DNA of 64,000 nt from Treponema rectale (GCF_014202035.1 NZ_JACHFR010000004.1:124001-188000), one strand, 5' to 3'. Counted from the stretch's first letter, positions 8,185-16,435 are shown. Program-made: numbers and translations. Notes: generated from the sequence alone by a model not told the origin.

Positions 8185-8826
8185 TTATCCGGCAATCATC
8201 TTCTGCACTTTGTGCAGGTTGCCCTGTGAGTCAAGGGATTTTTTACTGATAAAAAGCTTTACAGTTTTCCGGTGCGTTCCGTAGAGTTTCGCCATCTGAT
8301 TTACGCTTGTTCCGGCAAGAATCATCACGCTCACCGCAAGTTCCGCCCCATCAAGCTTGCTTTTTATGCTTGTAGATCCAAGAGGCCGACCGAGTTTTAC
8401 CCCTTCGTTTTTTCTGAGCGCTAGGGCTTCTTTTGTGCGCTGGCTTATGAGGTTACGCTCGATTTCTGCGCTGAGGCCGAATGCAAAGGCCAGGACCTTG
8501 CTCTGAATGTCGTCGCCCAGACGGTAGTTGTCCTTGATTGTCCAGACCCGCGCCCCTTTTTCCATCAGGATATTCAGCACTGACATAATCATAAAAAGAC
8601 TTCGCCCCAGCCGTGAAAGTTCCGAGCAGATTATAAGATCGTCCTTTTTTATGCCCTCAAGCAGTTTCCCAAGTTCCCGCTTTTTCGGCTCAACAGTCCC
8701 GCTGATTGTCTCTTCAATCCAAGAATCAACAGCAATTCCCTGTTTTTTGCAGAACTCTAGAATCTCAAACCGCTGGTTTTCCACAGTCTGCCTGTTTGTG
8801 CTCACACGAATATATCCGTACGTCAT
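8185..8826 (-). CDS. serine recombinase / DNA invertase of the Pin/Mpi group
   Basis: A 213-residue small serine recombinase. The catalytic N-terminal domain begins TYGYIRVSTNRQTVENQ, with the nucleophilic serine of RVSTNRQ at about residue 9, ELSRLGRS at about 69-76 and the E-helix AEIERNLISQRTKEAL at about 120-135. A short helix-turn-helix at the C-terminus (SVNQMAKLYGTHRKTVKLFI) binds DNA. The length fits invertases and resolvases such as Pin, Hin and Bacteroides Mpi, not the large phage integrases. It lies divergent to the methyltransferase gene of the restriction system. No clear pair of inverted crossover sites was found by eye. Confidence 0.85.
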   Translation of the reverse strand: MTYGYIRVSTNRQTVENQRFEILEFCKKQGIAVDSWIEETISGTVEPKKRELGKLLEGIKKDDLIICSELSRLGRSLFMIMSVLNILMEKGARVWTIKDNYRLGDDIQSKVLAFAFGLSAEIERNLISQRTKEALALRKNEGVKLGRPLGSTSIKSKLDGAELAVSVMILAGTSVNQMAKLYGTHRKTVKLFISKKSLDSQGNLHKVQKMIAG

Positions 8827-9012
8827 AGTTTAAAAATAATCAAAAATAGCACAAAGAGCAAAGAATAAAACGGCATTTTAAACGTCGGTTTAAAGGATAC
8901 AAGCAGGGAGGAGGAAGTCTCCCCCTGCGCCTCATCTAAAGAATCGGCTACCCCTTCTACGGAGGACTCCCCCGCAACACCTCAAAAGTTTCATTCAGTA
9001 CGGAAAACATCT
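8827..9012. other. GC-rich intergenic junction without an ATG, GTG or in-frame TTG
   Basis: Between the recombinase and the first conserved methyltransferase codon lies 186 bases with no ATG or GTG on the plus strand. It is open in the methyltransferase frame from 8869 on. It holds a bulged hairpin, GCAGGG-a-GGAG with CTCCCCCTGC (about 8903-8928), and GC-rich text (ACGGAGGACTCCCCCG) unlike the flanking AT-rich genes. It may be a junction left by recombination. Confidence 0.5.
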
Positions 9013-10338
9013 TTTACATTCATAGACTTATTTGCAGGACTCGGAGGTTTTCATCTTGCCATGAAAAAACTTGGTGGTCAGTGTGTTTTTGCAAGCGAAT
9101 TAAAGGAAGATTTGAGAATTCTTTACAAAGAAAACTATGGTATTGACTGCTTTGGGGATATAAACAAAGTCGATATTGATAAAGATATTCCAAAAAAGTT
9201 TGATATGCTTTGTGCAGGCTTTCCTTGTCAGCCATTTTCTAAAGCTGGAAAACAACAGGGCTTCAAGGATGAAAAGGATAGGGGCAATCTCTTTTGGAAA
9301 ATTATGGATATATTAAGGAAAAAAACACCTGAATATATCTTACTTGAAAATGTTCAAAATCTTCAGACCCATGACAATGGAAATACTTGGGAAGTTATAC
9401 GGACAAATCTGGAAACATTGTATGATGTCAAATGCGATATTATTTCTCCGCACAATTTTGGCATTCCACAGCATCGTAAGCGCATTTATATAGTTGGTCG
9501 TTTAAATGCAAAGGGTGGATTAAAAGATTTCAATTTTCCACCTCATGAAGAAAAAATCGCATGTAATATAAAAACTATAATTGATGAAAGCGATAGCGAG
9601 TATCTGTCATTGCGTGATCAGACGCGAATGCATTTAAAGGCTTGGAAAGACTTTCTTGATTTGCTTACCCAAAAGAAAATAGCAATTCCTTCTTTTCCAA
9701 TTTGGGCTATGGAATGGGGGGCTGATTATGAATATGAAAAAACTCCGCCTTGTCGCCAGAAAAGAAAAACTCTTGAAGAAAGACGCGGAAAATTTGGTGT
9801 TGTCCTGCAAGGTAATTCTGCTGATGATATGCGTTTGCAACTTCCCATATATGCCCAAACTGTTATGAAGCCTAATGAAGAATTTCCTGTTTGGAAAAAG
9901 AACTTTATAAAATGGAACAGGGAATTTTATACGGCACACAAAGATATATTAGATACATGGCTTCCAAAGATTCAAAAACCAGGCTTTGAAAACAGTCACC
10001 AAAAGTTTGAGTGGAACTGTGGAATTGATAAAAATGCAAAACCAATTCTTGATGACAAAATAATACAGTTTAGGCCTTCTGGAATTCGTGTAAAACTTCC
10101 AACATACTCACCAGCACTTGTTCTTACAACAACTCAAATTCCTATTTTCCCTTGGATAATAACACCAGATGGAAAGCAAGGACGATATATGACAAAAAAA
10201 GAAGCCGCAAAATTACAAGGCATGGAAGAACTTAAAAATGTACCGAATACAATTTCCGAGGCGTTCAAGGCTTTCGGAAATGCAGTGAATGTTGAGGTCG
10301 TAAGACGAATTGCAGAAAATCTTTTGGAGATAAAATAA
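9013..10338 (+). CDS. DNA (cytosine-5-)-methyltransferase of the restriction system, start unclear
   Basis: A C5-cytosine methyltransferase. Motif I is FTFIDLFAGLGGFHLAM, encoded from 9013, followed by the catalytic motif IV AGFPCQPFSKAG, motif VI LLENVQN, motif VIII FGIPQHRKRIYIVGR and motif X GNAVNVEVVRRIAENLLEI. The first ATG, at 9061, lies inside motif I and would delete the SAM-binding FAGLGG. Upstream the frame stays open to 8869, but the only possible alternative starts are ATT (8875) or ATA (9022). The 5' end given here is therefore the first conserved codon, not a start codon. The gene overlaps the next one as TAATG. It protects host DNA from the downstream restriction proteins, if translated. 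Confidence 0.85.
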   Translation, partial: FTFIDLFAGLGGFHLAMKKLGGQCVFASELKEDLRILYKENYGIDCFGDINKVDIDKDIPKKFDMLCAGFPCQPFSKAGKQQGFKDEKDRGNLFWKIMDILRKKTPEYILLENVQNLQTHDNGNTWEVIRTNLETLYDVKCDIISPHNFGIPQHRKRIYIVGRLNAKGGLKDFNFPPHEEKIACNIKTIIDESDSEYLSLRDQTRMHLKAWKDFLDLLTQKKIAIPSFPIWAMEWGADYEYEKTPPCRQKRKTLEERRGKFGVVLQGNSADDMRLQLPIYAQTVMKPNEEFPVWKKNFIKWNREFYTAHKDILDTWLPKIQKPGFENSHQKFEWNCGIDKNAKPILDDKIIQFRPSGIRVKLPTYSPALVLTTTQIPIFPWIITPDGKQGRYMTKKEAAKLQGMEELKNVPNTISEAFKAFGNAVNVEVVRRIAENLLEIK

Positions 10339-11924
10339 TGGCAAAAAAAATAAATATCCGCCCAACTACTGGAGTTTATGCTACATACAAAAATATTCGC
10401 TATGAGCCTTGGACTGCAATTGCGGAATTTGTAGATAATGCAACTCAGAGTTATTATGACCATGTAGAAGAACTTGAAAGAACAAAAGACTGGAAAAATT
10501 TAAGAATTGAAATCCAATATAAAAAGGATTCCTATGGTAATTATGAACTGACAATATGTGACAATGCTTTTGGAATGAATTTTAAGGACTTTCAAAGAGC
10601 CATCATATTGGATAGTAAACCTCAAATTGCAACTCGTTCTGAATTTGGAATGGGATTGAAAACTTCTGCTTGCTGGTTTGGTAATAATTGGAGTGTTGAA
10701 ACAGTAGAATTAAATTCAGGTAAAAAGTTTTTTGCACAAGTCGATGTGGAATCATTAAGCAAAACAAAGGATGAAGAAATTGAATTTACCGAAACAGAAT
10801 GTGATTTACATGAACATGGAACGACAATACATATATGGAATTTAAACAGAAGTCTTGCAGGTCGTCAAATTCAGAAAACAAAAGACCAACTGAGAGGTAT
10901 ATATAGGCGAGATCTGCAATCTGAGAAAATAAAGATTTCATATAATGATGAGTATTTAACATATGAAACTCCGGAAATTTATAAGGAAGCATTACCTGGT
11001 GGAAATTTTAAAGAATGGAAAGAACCTTTAGATTTTGACATTTTTGATGAGCGAAAACAAAAATATCATGTAACAGGGTTTATGGCACTTCTCGAAACTG
11101 GAAGCACTTATGGAGCTGGCTTTACACTCTTACGACGAGGCCGGGTAATTATTGGTGGATATGAAAATTGTTATCGCCCAAAAGATGTTTTTAGTAGTTC
11201 AAATACCTATGTATATCAAAGACTTTTCGGAGAGTTAAATCTTGATAATTTTCCAGTTACACAAACGAAAGATTCATTTGATTGGTATAATAATGGGCTT
11301 GAAGAAAGTCTCATAAATAAACTTGTTGAAGTTACAAAAGATTATAAAAGAAAAGCAAGTGAATATAATAATACAAACAAAAAAAATCAGGGAAATCCAG
11401 TAAACATTGGAATTGACAATAAGACCCTTAGCGATTTTTCGAATGCAGGGGTAATCCAAAATGTCAATGTAAATCCTGTAGAAAATGATTCTTCACAAGC
11501 AGAAGAAAGAACCCAAATTAGTTTTGCCTCTGAATCGAAAGATAATTCTCTTTTCCCAGATATAGAAGAAATTCCTATTATCGGAAATGAAAACACAAAA
11601 ATTTCTTTTGATATATCAGGACGAAAATATATCCTTAATTATTCAATAAAAAAAGATGATTCTGAAAGTAAGTGGCTTGTTGTATCTCCACAAAAAGATA
11701 ATAAAGATGCACTTGAGTTTGATGTAGACTGGAATATCGCACATCCATTTTTTAAGCATTATTTTGAAAATCAAGAAATATTTGATTCGATGAAAAAATT
11801 TGTTTTTGCATTAGTCCTTTCTGAAATTGAAGCAACTTATACATCTTCAAATGACAAGAAAATTGAACCATGGGATATTCGTGAAAAAATGAATGAAACT
11901 CTAAAAGCAGTGATTAGGAGCTGA
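10338..11924 (+). CDS. MORC/MutL-type GHKL ATPase of the restriction system
   Basis: A 528-residue protein with a GHKL ATPase domain at residues about 10-200. The N box is AIAEFVDNATQS (E30, D33, N34), the G1 box is CDNAFGMN and the G2 box is RSEFGMGLKTSACWFG. A ribosomal-S5-like region follows (VTGFMALLETGS, FTLLRRGRVIIGGYENCYRP). This is the prokaryotic MORC-like group known from comparative genomics to sit with Dcm, Z1 and PD-(D/E)XK proteins in restriction-modification loci, and the same order is seen here. Such ATPases probably clamp or remodel DNA to direct cleavage. Its start overlaps the methyltransferase stop by one base. The C-terminal part, about residues 350-450, is low in complexity and likely a linker. 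Confidence 0.88.
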   Translation: MAKKINIRPTTGVYATYKNIRYEPWTAIAEFVDNATQSYYDHVEELERTKDWKNLRIEIQYKKDSYGNYELTICDNAFGMNFKDFQRAIILDSKPQIATRSEFGMGLKTSACWFGNNWSVETVELNSGKKFFAQVDVESLSKTKDEEIEFTETECDLHEHGTTIHIWNLNRSLAGRQIQKTKDQLRGIYRRDLQSEKIKISYNDEYLTYETPEIYKEALPGGNFKEWKEPLDFDIFDERKQKYHVTGFMALLETGSTYGAGFTLLRRGRVIIGGYENCYRPKDVFSSSNTYVYQRLFGELNLDNFPVTQTKDSFDWYNNGLEESLINKLVEVTKDYKRKASEYNNTNKKNQGNPVNIGIDNKTLSDFSNAGVIQNVNVNPVENDSSQAEERTQISFASESKDNSLFPDIEEIPIIGNENTKISFDISGRKYILNYSIKKDDSESKWLVVSPQKDNKDALEFDVDWNIAHPFFKHYFENQEIFDSMKKFVFALVLSEIEATYTSSNDKKIEPWDIREKMNETLKAVIRS

Positions 11925-11928
11925 AATT

Positions 11929-14073
11929 ATGGGAGCAAACATAATTGAAATGAAATATGTAAATAAAAATCCTAACTCTTGGAATATTGAACTAGATGGA
12001 TTTTATTCAGAACATATAAAGAAGTTCTTGTCGTTGAGTGGAATCCCTGACGATGGTATTTCAACTATTTATTCTAATGCTGCAAAAACTCTAAGTTACT
12101 GTCCTAATCCCAAAAATACTTCTATACAGCAAGAAACCGGTATTGTAATTGGTAAAGTTCAGAGCGGTAAAACCTCTAATTTTATTTCGTTGATTTCATT
12201 AGCTTTTGATAATGGTTATGATATTGCAATTGTTCTTGGTGGTACAAAAAAGCCGTTGTTAAAACAAAATTCTGATAGAATAAAAGAATATTTTCACGAT
12301 GTAAAAGATAATGTTTTTGTTCTTAACTCAAACGAAAATGCTGACCATTTGAATGAAGAAAATATAAGAGGTTTCCTTCGCAGAGAAAAGAAAGTCATTA
12401 TAGTTGGATTAAAAAGCGTAAAACAGATAAACACTATAATGCAGATTTTTACGAACAACACATTGAATGAAAGACCTGTTTTGATAATTGATGATGAAGG
12501 GGATGAATATTCATTAAATACAAAAGTAAAGCAAAAAAAAGAAAGTTCGACTTATTCGGCAATTTTGAATTTCAAAAATACACTACAAAGGCACTGTTAT
12601 GTTTCTGTGACTGCAACACCGCAAGCAAATCTGTTGATTAGCAAAATCGATGAGCTTTCACCAGATTTTGGTGTTCTTGTACCACCAGGAAACGGATATT
12701 GTGGACTTGATGTTTTTCATTCTGATGATAAATATACAATTATAATTCCAGAAAATGAGGAACCTTTGATTGAGGTCGGTATCCCCGCATCGCTCAAAAA
12801 ATCTTTGGCAATGTTTTTTGTTGCATGTGCCATACAAAGCCACAGAACACATAGAAAAGACAAACTTTCAATGCTAATCCATATAAGTCAATTCAAGAAA
12901 GACCATGAATTGGAATATAAGAAAGTTCAAGAATTGATTAAAGAATGGGTTTTAAAAACAAGTGATAAGAAAGATGTTTCATACACATCTGTTTGTGAAA
13001 TTATGAAAGAGGCTCATTCTGAATATGCAAAAGGAAATGTCAGAGATTTTCCGACCTTTGAGGAAATTGAGGATGAAATAATTTTTGCCATAAATAACAG
13101 TCATGTGCACAAAATTAATGGTGATAATACCTTGAATGGTGAGGATGATTTTTACGAATATAACATTTATGTTGGTGGTACTATGTTAGGTCGTGGACTG
13201 ACAATAAAAGGTCTATGTGTAACTTACATAACAAGAACGGCTAAAAATGCCTCTAATGTAGATACTGTCCAACAACGTGCCCGATGGTTTGGCTATAAAA
13301 CGAAATATCTTGATTTATGTAGAATATTTGCAGTTTCAAAAATATTAAATGAGTTTATGGAAATTAGAGATCACGAAGAAGATTTATGGCAAACAATTGA
13401 AATGACTAATTCACAAGGTATTGAGTTTAAAAATATGCCTAGAATTTTTTCGTTAAGTGATTCATTAAAACCGACGAGAAGTTCTGTCGCAGAAGTTGAA
13501 TCTTACACCTTTTACAGTTGGAATAAGCAGAGAATTTTCCAAGATGATGAAGATTATGCTAGAAGCAATAAAAATATTCTTAATCAGTTTAGGGAAAATA
13601 ATAAATCGAGATTACAAACTATTTTACAACACTCTGGAGCTCCATTTATAATTCTTAGAGATGCTGACTATTTTTCTGTCTATTCGGAATTATTGGAAAA
13701 ATTTATGTTCCCAGAGACATCTAAGCTAAATAAAGGGATACTAGCAAAACTTTATCAACTATTAAAAGATAAAAATCTTTCTCCAAATATTGATGTCATT
13801 TGGATGCGAGATGGAAAAACTTCAAGACACCCAGTAAACAAAGAAACAAAGATAATTTCAAATTATTTTGTTGGTAGGAACCCTAAAGATTTGTCAAAGC
13901 CAGCAAATTATGAAGGTGACGACACGCATTTTAATCGTTCAAATACAATGCAATTGCAAATTCACATGATTGAAGACAAAGAAACTGGATTTGTAAGTCC
14001 TACACTTGCGATTTATTTACCTAATGAGATTATCTCAAAATTGACGGGTCTTGTTGTTCAGAAGGAAGCTTAA
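11929..14073 (+). CDS. Z1 domain superfamily II helicase-like ATPase
   Basis: A 714-residue protein of the Z1 family. Walker A is GKVQSGKTSNF (near residue 80), Walker B LIIDDEGDEYS, motif III SVTATPQANLL, and the C-terminal helicase lobe shows VGGTMLGRGLTIKGLCVTY and QQRARWFGYK. The wording 'GGTMLGRGLT' and 'RARWFGY' is diagnostic of Z1 proteins. It sits between the MORC-type ATPase and the nuclease, five bases after the former (AGGAG at 11915-11919). It is presumably the translocating or helicase subunit that drives restriction. The length is slightly below that of many Z1 proteins (about 900 residues) but all motifs are intact. Confidence 0.9.
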   Translation: MGANIIEMKYVNKNPNSWNIELDGFYSEHIKKFLSLSGIPDDGISTIYSNAAKTLSYCPNPKNTSIQQETGIVIGKVQSGKTSNFISLISLAFDNGYDIAIVLGGTKKPLLKQNSDRIKEYFHDVKDNVFVLNSNENADHLNEENIRGFLRREKKVIIVGLKSVKQINTIMQIFTNNTLNERPVLIIDDEGDEYSLNTKVKQKKESSTYSAILNFKNTLQRHCYVSVTATPQANLLISKIDELSPDFGVLVPPGNGYCGLDVFHSDDKYTIIIPENEEPLIEVGIPASLKKSLAMFFVACAIQSHRTHRKDKLSMLIHISQFKKDHELEYKKVQELIKEWVLKTSDKKDVSYTSVCEIMKEAHSEYAKGNVRDFPTFEEIEDEIIFAINNSHVHKINGDNTLNGEDDFYEYNIYVGGTMLGRGLTIKGLCVTYITRTAKNASNVDTVQQRARWFGYKTKYLDLCRIFAVSKILNEFMEIRDHEEDLWQTIEMTNSQGIEFKNMPRIFSLSDSLKPTRSSVAEVESYTFYSWNKQRIFQDDEDYARSNKNILNQFRENNKSRLQTILQHSGAPFIILRDADYFSVYSELLEKFMFPETSKLNKGILAKLYQLLKDKNLSPNIDVIWMRDGKTSRHPVNKETKIISNYFVGRNPKDLSKPANYEGDDTHFNRSNTMQLQIHMIEDKETGFVSPTLAIYLPNEIISKLTGLVVQKEA

Positions 14074-14074
14074 A

Positions 14075-15025
14075 ATGGAACTAGTAGATTTTTTTAAGGA
14101 AAACTTCGAGTCACTCTCAAATGTAACTGACTATAAAATAAAAGAATTTTTCAAGAACTTTTATGTCGGAATTGATAAAGACAGAGCTGTTGTAATTGTT
14201 ATAAAATCAAATATTCAAAGTGGACGACCTTACAACATAAAAACTAAAGCCTTATCACTGGAATGTAATGCAAAAGTAACTTTTAGTTCTGGCACACAAG
14301 AAAATGTGCATATATTAAAGTGCTTATTACATAATAAAAAGGATAAAGAAATTTTTTTAGAGGTTGCAAAACTTTTCATTAGTGATAATTATTCAGATAA
14401 CTATATTATTGAAACTTTTAATACTCTTCAGAATTTCTTTTCTAATGAAAAAGAATTATCAGATAACGAACTTACTGGATTTTACGCAGAACTATATACT
14501 ATATATAAATTTCACGATTCATTAAAAATCGAACAATTTTGGCAAAGTCATGATAGAATGAAATTTGATTTTTCCTTTTCTGAAAAACTCAAGCTAGAAA
14601 TAAAGGCAACTACAAAAGAAAACCGTATACATCATTTTTTACATGAACAGATAAATTCAACTTATTATGATATTTATGTTTTATCTTATCTGTTTCGGTA
14701 TGATGACAAAGGTTTGTCACTATATGATTTGATAAAAAATTGTAAATCAATATTATCAAATTACAAAGAACTTTCGATGAGACTGAAATATATAGAAAAA
14801 AATACTAATATTGAACGATTAAAGGAACTTAAATATAATCAAATTTATACAGATGAACATATGCATATTTTTAGCGCAAAAGACATTCCTAAATTTGCAG
14901 AGCAAACTCCTTCTGGAGTGTCTAAAGCAGAATATGATTCTTCATTGGAAAATATAGATTTTGTAGATGTTGATAGTTTTATTAGAGAAGTTAAAAATTC
15001 TCTTTTAGAAGAAAAGAACGTCTAA
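14075..15025 (+). CDS. PD-(D/E)XK nuclease of the restriction system (DUF4420-like)
   Basis: A 316-residue protein. The start at 14075 follows GAAGGAAG and the Z1 stop (TAAAATG); a TTG at 14051 inside the Z1 gene is rejected. The core matches the PD-(D/E)XK motif family: LSDNELTGFYAELYTIYKF, then KFDFSF (Asp) and LKLEIKATTKENRIHHF, where E-x-K with the preceding Asp forms the metal site. This is the expected nuclease of the Dcm/MORC/Z1 loci. It would cut unmodified DNA once the two ATPases have engaged it. The last gene of the operon, it is followed by a perfect short palindrome but no T tract. Confidence 0.85.
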   Translation: MELVDFFKENFESLSNVTDYKIKEFFKNFYVGIDKDRAVVIVIKSNIQSGRPYNIKTKALSLECNAKVTFSSGTQENVHILKCLLHNKKDKEIFLEVAKLFISDNYSDNYIIETFNTLQNFFSNEKELSDNELTGFYAELYTIYKFHDSLKIEQFWQSHDRMKFDFSFSEKLKLEIKATTKENRIHHFLHEQINSTYYDIYVLSYLFRYDDKGLSLYDLIKNCKSILSNYKELSMRLKYIEKNTNIERLKELKYNQIYTDEHMHIFSAKDIPKFAEQTPSGVSKAEYDSSLENIDFVDVDSFIREVKNSLLEEKNV

Positions 15026-15039
15026 CAAAAGATTAAACT

Positions 15040-15056
15040 GTTCGGAAATTCCGAAC
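15040..15056. repeat. perfect palindrome after the restriction operon
   Basis: GTTCGGAA and TTCCGAAC flank a single A. There is no T tract after it, so it is not a typical terminator on the plus strand. It could be a protein binding site or the base of a weak 3' hairpin. Confidence 0.55.
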
Positions 15057-15080
15057 AACTCAAACTGTTACAAGACAAAG

Positions 15081-15180
15081 CGTTAGGGATTGTAGGGACG
15101 ACCGCCAAGGGCGGGCGTCCCGAAGGAATGGAGCCGAAAGGCGGAACCCCGGACCCGCGTAAGCGGGGGAACGCCCAGAG
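15081..15180. repeat. GC-rich hairpin element
   Basis: GGGACG-a-CCGCC (15095-15106) pairs with GGCGG-g-CGTCCC (15110-15121) in an 11-bp stem with one mismatch and a loop of AAG. The following GC-rich stretch to 15180 contains further small inverted pieces (ACCCGCGTAAGCGGGGG). It is much richer in GC than the flanks and has no open frame of note, so it is probably a dispersed repeat. Copy number in the genome is unknown. Confidence 0.45.
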
Positions 15181-15187
15181 TCAACTT

Positions 15188-15606
15188 TTAGTAATTCGCA
15201 TTTCTTCTGTCCTTTTTTATTGCAGCCATCCGCCTCATCTCGTCATCGGTCAAAGAAAAATCCTAGACGCTTGCATCTTCGATGATGTGCTTTTCGTTGG
15301 AACTTACCGGGATTGCAATATTACCTGCCTGCAGGTTCCAGCGGTTAATGATTTGAGCAGAAGATTTTTCAGGGGCCTTTGCGATTGCGCTGATTGTTGG
15401 GTCGTTGAAAAGTTCCTGAGTAAAGCCGCGACCACCGAGTGGGAACCAGCTGTCCATAACAGTGCCGTACTTTGCAATGTGGGCTTTTATTTTTCCACCC
15501 TGATGATAGGGGTGGGGTTCATTCTGCAAAAGGGCAGGCATAATGCTTTTGGCTTTTACAAGACGGTCAAAATCATCAGGCTCGTAGTAGTTTGAAAGAC
15601 CGATTT
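15188..15606 (-). pseudogene. aldo/keto reductase fragment, interrupted by a stop codon
   Basis: The minus strand encodes a clear aldo/keto reductase C-terminal half: IGLSNYYEPDDFDRLV, NEPHPYHQGG, VMDSWFPLGGRG, ELFNDPTI, QIINRWNLQAGNIAIPVSS. After EHIIEDASV-like text an in-frame TAG (complement of 15260-15262) interrupts the protein, yet the same frame continues as DFSLTDDEMRRMAAIKK to a final TAA. A stop codon directly precedes the fragment (15607-15609), so the N-terminal half with the catalytic Asp/Tyr/Lys is gone. It is a decayed gene, not a functional reductase. Confidence 0.8.
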
Positions 15607-15730
15607 AACGAAGGGTTAGAGGAAAAAAATCAAGCAACGGACAGTTCAACAACCGCTCATGCTGAATAATACCTCTTGGTTAAATAATACATGACGATAA
15701 ATTTGTAGTATTGTAGTATACTTTTTTCAG

Positions 15731-15916
15731 ATGGCAAGAAAAATGTACGCAACTACAGGAATAATTCAGGGAAATACAGTTTTAACAGATTATTATACTC
15801 TTGAAAATTACAATGGAAAAATTATTACTGTTTTGGATGACGAAAAGCAGTTTTTTCCTGTTTCAGACTCTCTAATTAATCAAAATATTGAAGCGTACAA
15901 GGCACTTGCAAAGTGA
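15731..15916 (+). CDS. small antitoxin-like protein
   Basis: A 61-residue protein MARKMYATTGIIQGNTVLTD, then YYTLENYNGKIITVLDD and a short helical tail. The 'G-x-I-x-G-N-x-V-x-L ... ENYNGKIITVLDD' pattern resembles the beta-rich N-terminal part of small antitoxins that begin 'T-x-x-G-x-h-x-G-N-x-V'. No ribosome binding site is obvious, and the region behind it holds gene remains instead of a toxin. It may be the surviving half of a broken module. Confidence 0.45.
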   Translation: MARKMYATTGIIQGNTVLTDYYTLENYNGKIITVLDDEKQFFPVSDSLINQNIEAYKALAK

Positions 15917-16056
15917 TTTAATTGAATTTGGACTTAATATTGCTTCTGGAAAACTGGATAAAGATGAAAAAAAAATTGGCTTAATTCTTATATAATCTCT
16001 GGAAAGTAGGATGGCTTCATACAAAACTTGAGCATCACTTTTTTGCTCTGTCATAA

Positions 16057-16188
16057 AATCCAAAAGTCTACTGGCGCCTTAATGGAAGTTCGAAGGCGTT
16101 TGAATTTGATTCAGAAAAACGAAGTTCCCTGCGTCCTGACACAATTATGATTACAAACCGCGGAAAATCAAACCTTAAACTTGCATAA
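16057..16188 (+). pseudogene. C-terminal remnant of an unknown gene
   Basis: After a TAA at 16054 the frame is open for 43 codons and reads like real protein (KVYWRLNGSSKAFEFDSEKR, then SSLRPDTIMITNRGKSNLKLA in two pieces), ending at TAA. It has no usable start codon before an internal ATG and no ribosome binding site. The stretch 15917-16056 between it and the small antitoxin-like gene holds no intact gene. I do not recognise the parent family. Confidence 0.35.
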
Positions 16189-16205
16189 TTTTTTTTATCA
16201 AAGTG

Positions 16206-16256
16206 TTGACATAAATATCATAATAAGTTATATTCCCTATAGGATTTATAGGGAAT
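16206..16256 (+). promoter_or_regulatory. promoter and operator of sulfur operon 1
   Basis: TTGACA (16206-16211), a 17-base spacer and TATATT (16229-16234) form a near-ideal promoter. Overlapping its -10 is a perfect inverted repeat, ATTCCCTATA (16232-16241) and TATAGGGAAT (16247-16256). Its core CCTA-N9-TAGG recurs at the promoters of sulfur operons 2 and 3. The position over the -10 suggests a repressor. Confidence 0.8.
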
Positions 16257-16264
16257 TAAAGAGC

Positions 16265-16348
16265 ATGATTTATTTTTCTTATCTTTTACTCAATGCAGTT
16301 TTCTCATGTTGTTGTCCGTGTTGTTTAAGGCGGCGGAAGATTCATTAG
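16265..16348 (+). CDS. cysteine-rich leader peptide 1
   Basis: A 27-codon gene beginning MIYFSYLLLNAVF, followed by SCCCPCCL and the basic tail RRRKIH, ending in TAG. Five of six consecutive codons at 16307-16324 are TGT (Cys). It lies between a strong promoter and the first sulfur operon, and overlapping alternative hairpins follow it, as in classical ribosome-mediated attenuators. Stalling at the Cys codons when Cys-tRNA is short would change the RNA fold. The ribosome binding site is weak (AAAGAG almost next to the ATG). The peptide itself probably has no function apart from its translation. Confidence 0.75.
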   Translation: MIYFSYLLLNAVFSCCCPCCLRRRKIH

Positions 16349-16404
16349 ACGTTTTTTTTAGAAAATGCATGTATTCCGCCGGTTCATTGTGAGCCGGTTT
16401 TTTT
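16331..16404 (+). promoter_or_regulatory. transcription attenuator with competing hairpins
   Basis: Terminator: CCGGTTCA (16379-16386) pairs with TGAGCCGG (16390-16397), followed by seven T. Anti-terminator: CGGCGGAA (16331-16338), right after the Cys codons, pairs with TTCCGCCG (16374-16381). The two structures share 16379-16381 and exclude each other. A ribosome that reaches the leader stop at 16346 would cover the 5' arm and allow termination; one stalled on Cys codons would leave it free. Confidence 0.75.
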
Positions 16405-16435
16405 ATTTTTAAATATCTGGAGGTGATAAGAATTT

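Noticed and set aside
15128-15595. 155-codon plus-strand open frame
   Set aside because: It is the antisense of the aldo/keto reductase remnant and has no protein-like character.
15872-16063. 63-codon minus-strand frame
   Set aside because: No binding site and no recognisable family; the plus strand has similar weak coding traces, so it stays an unassigned remnant.
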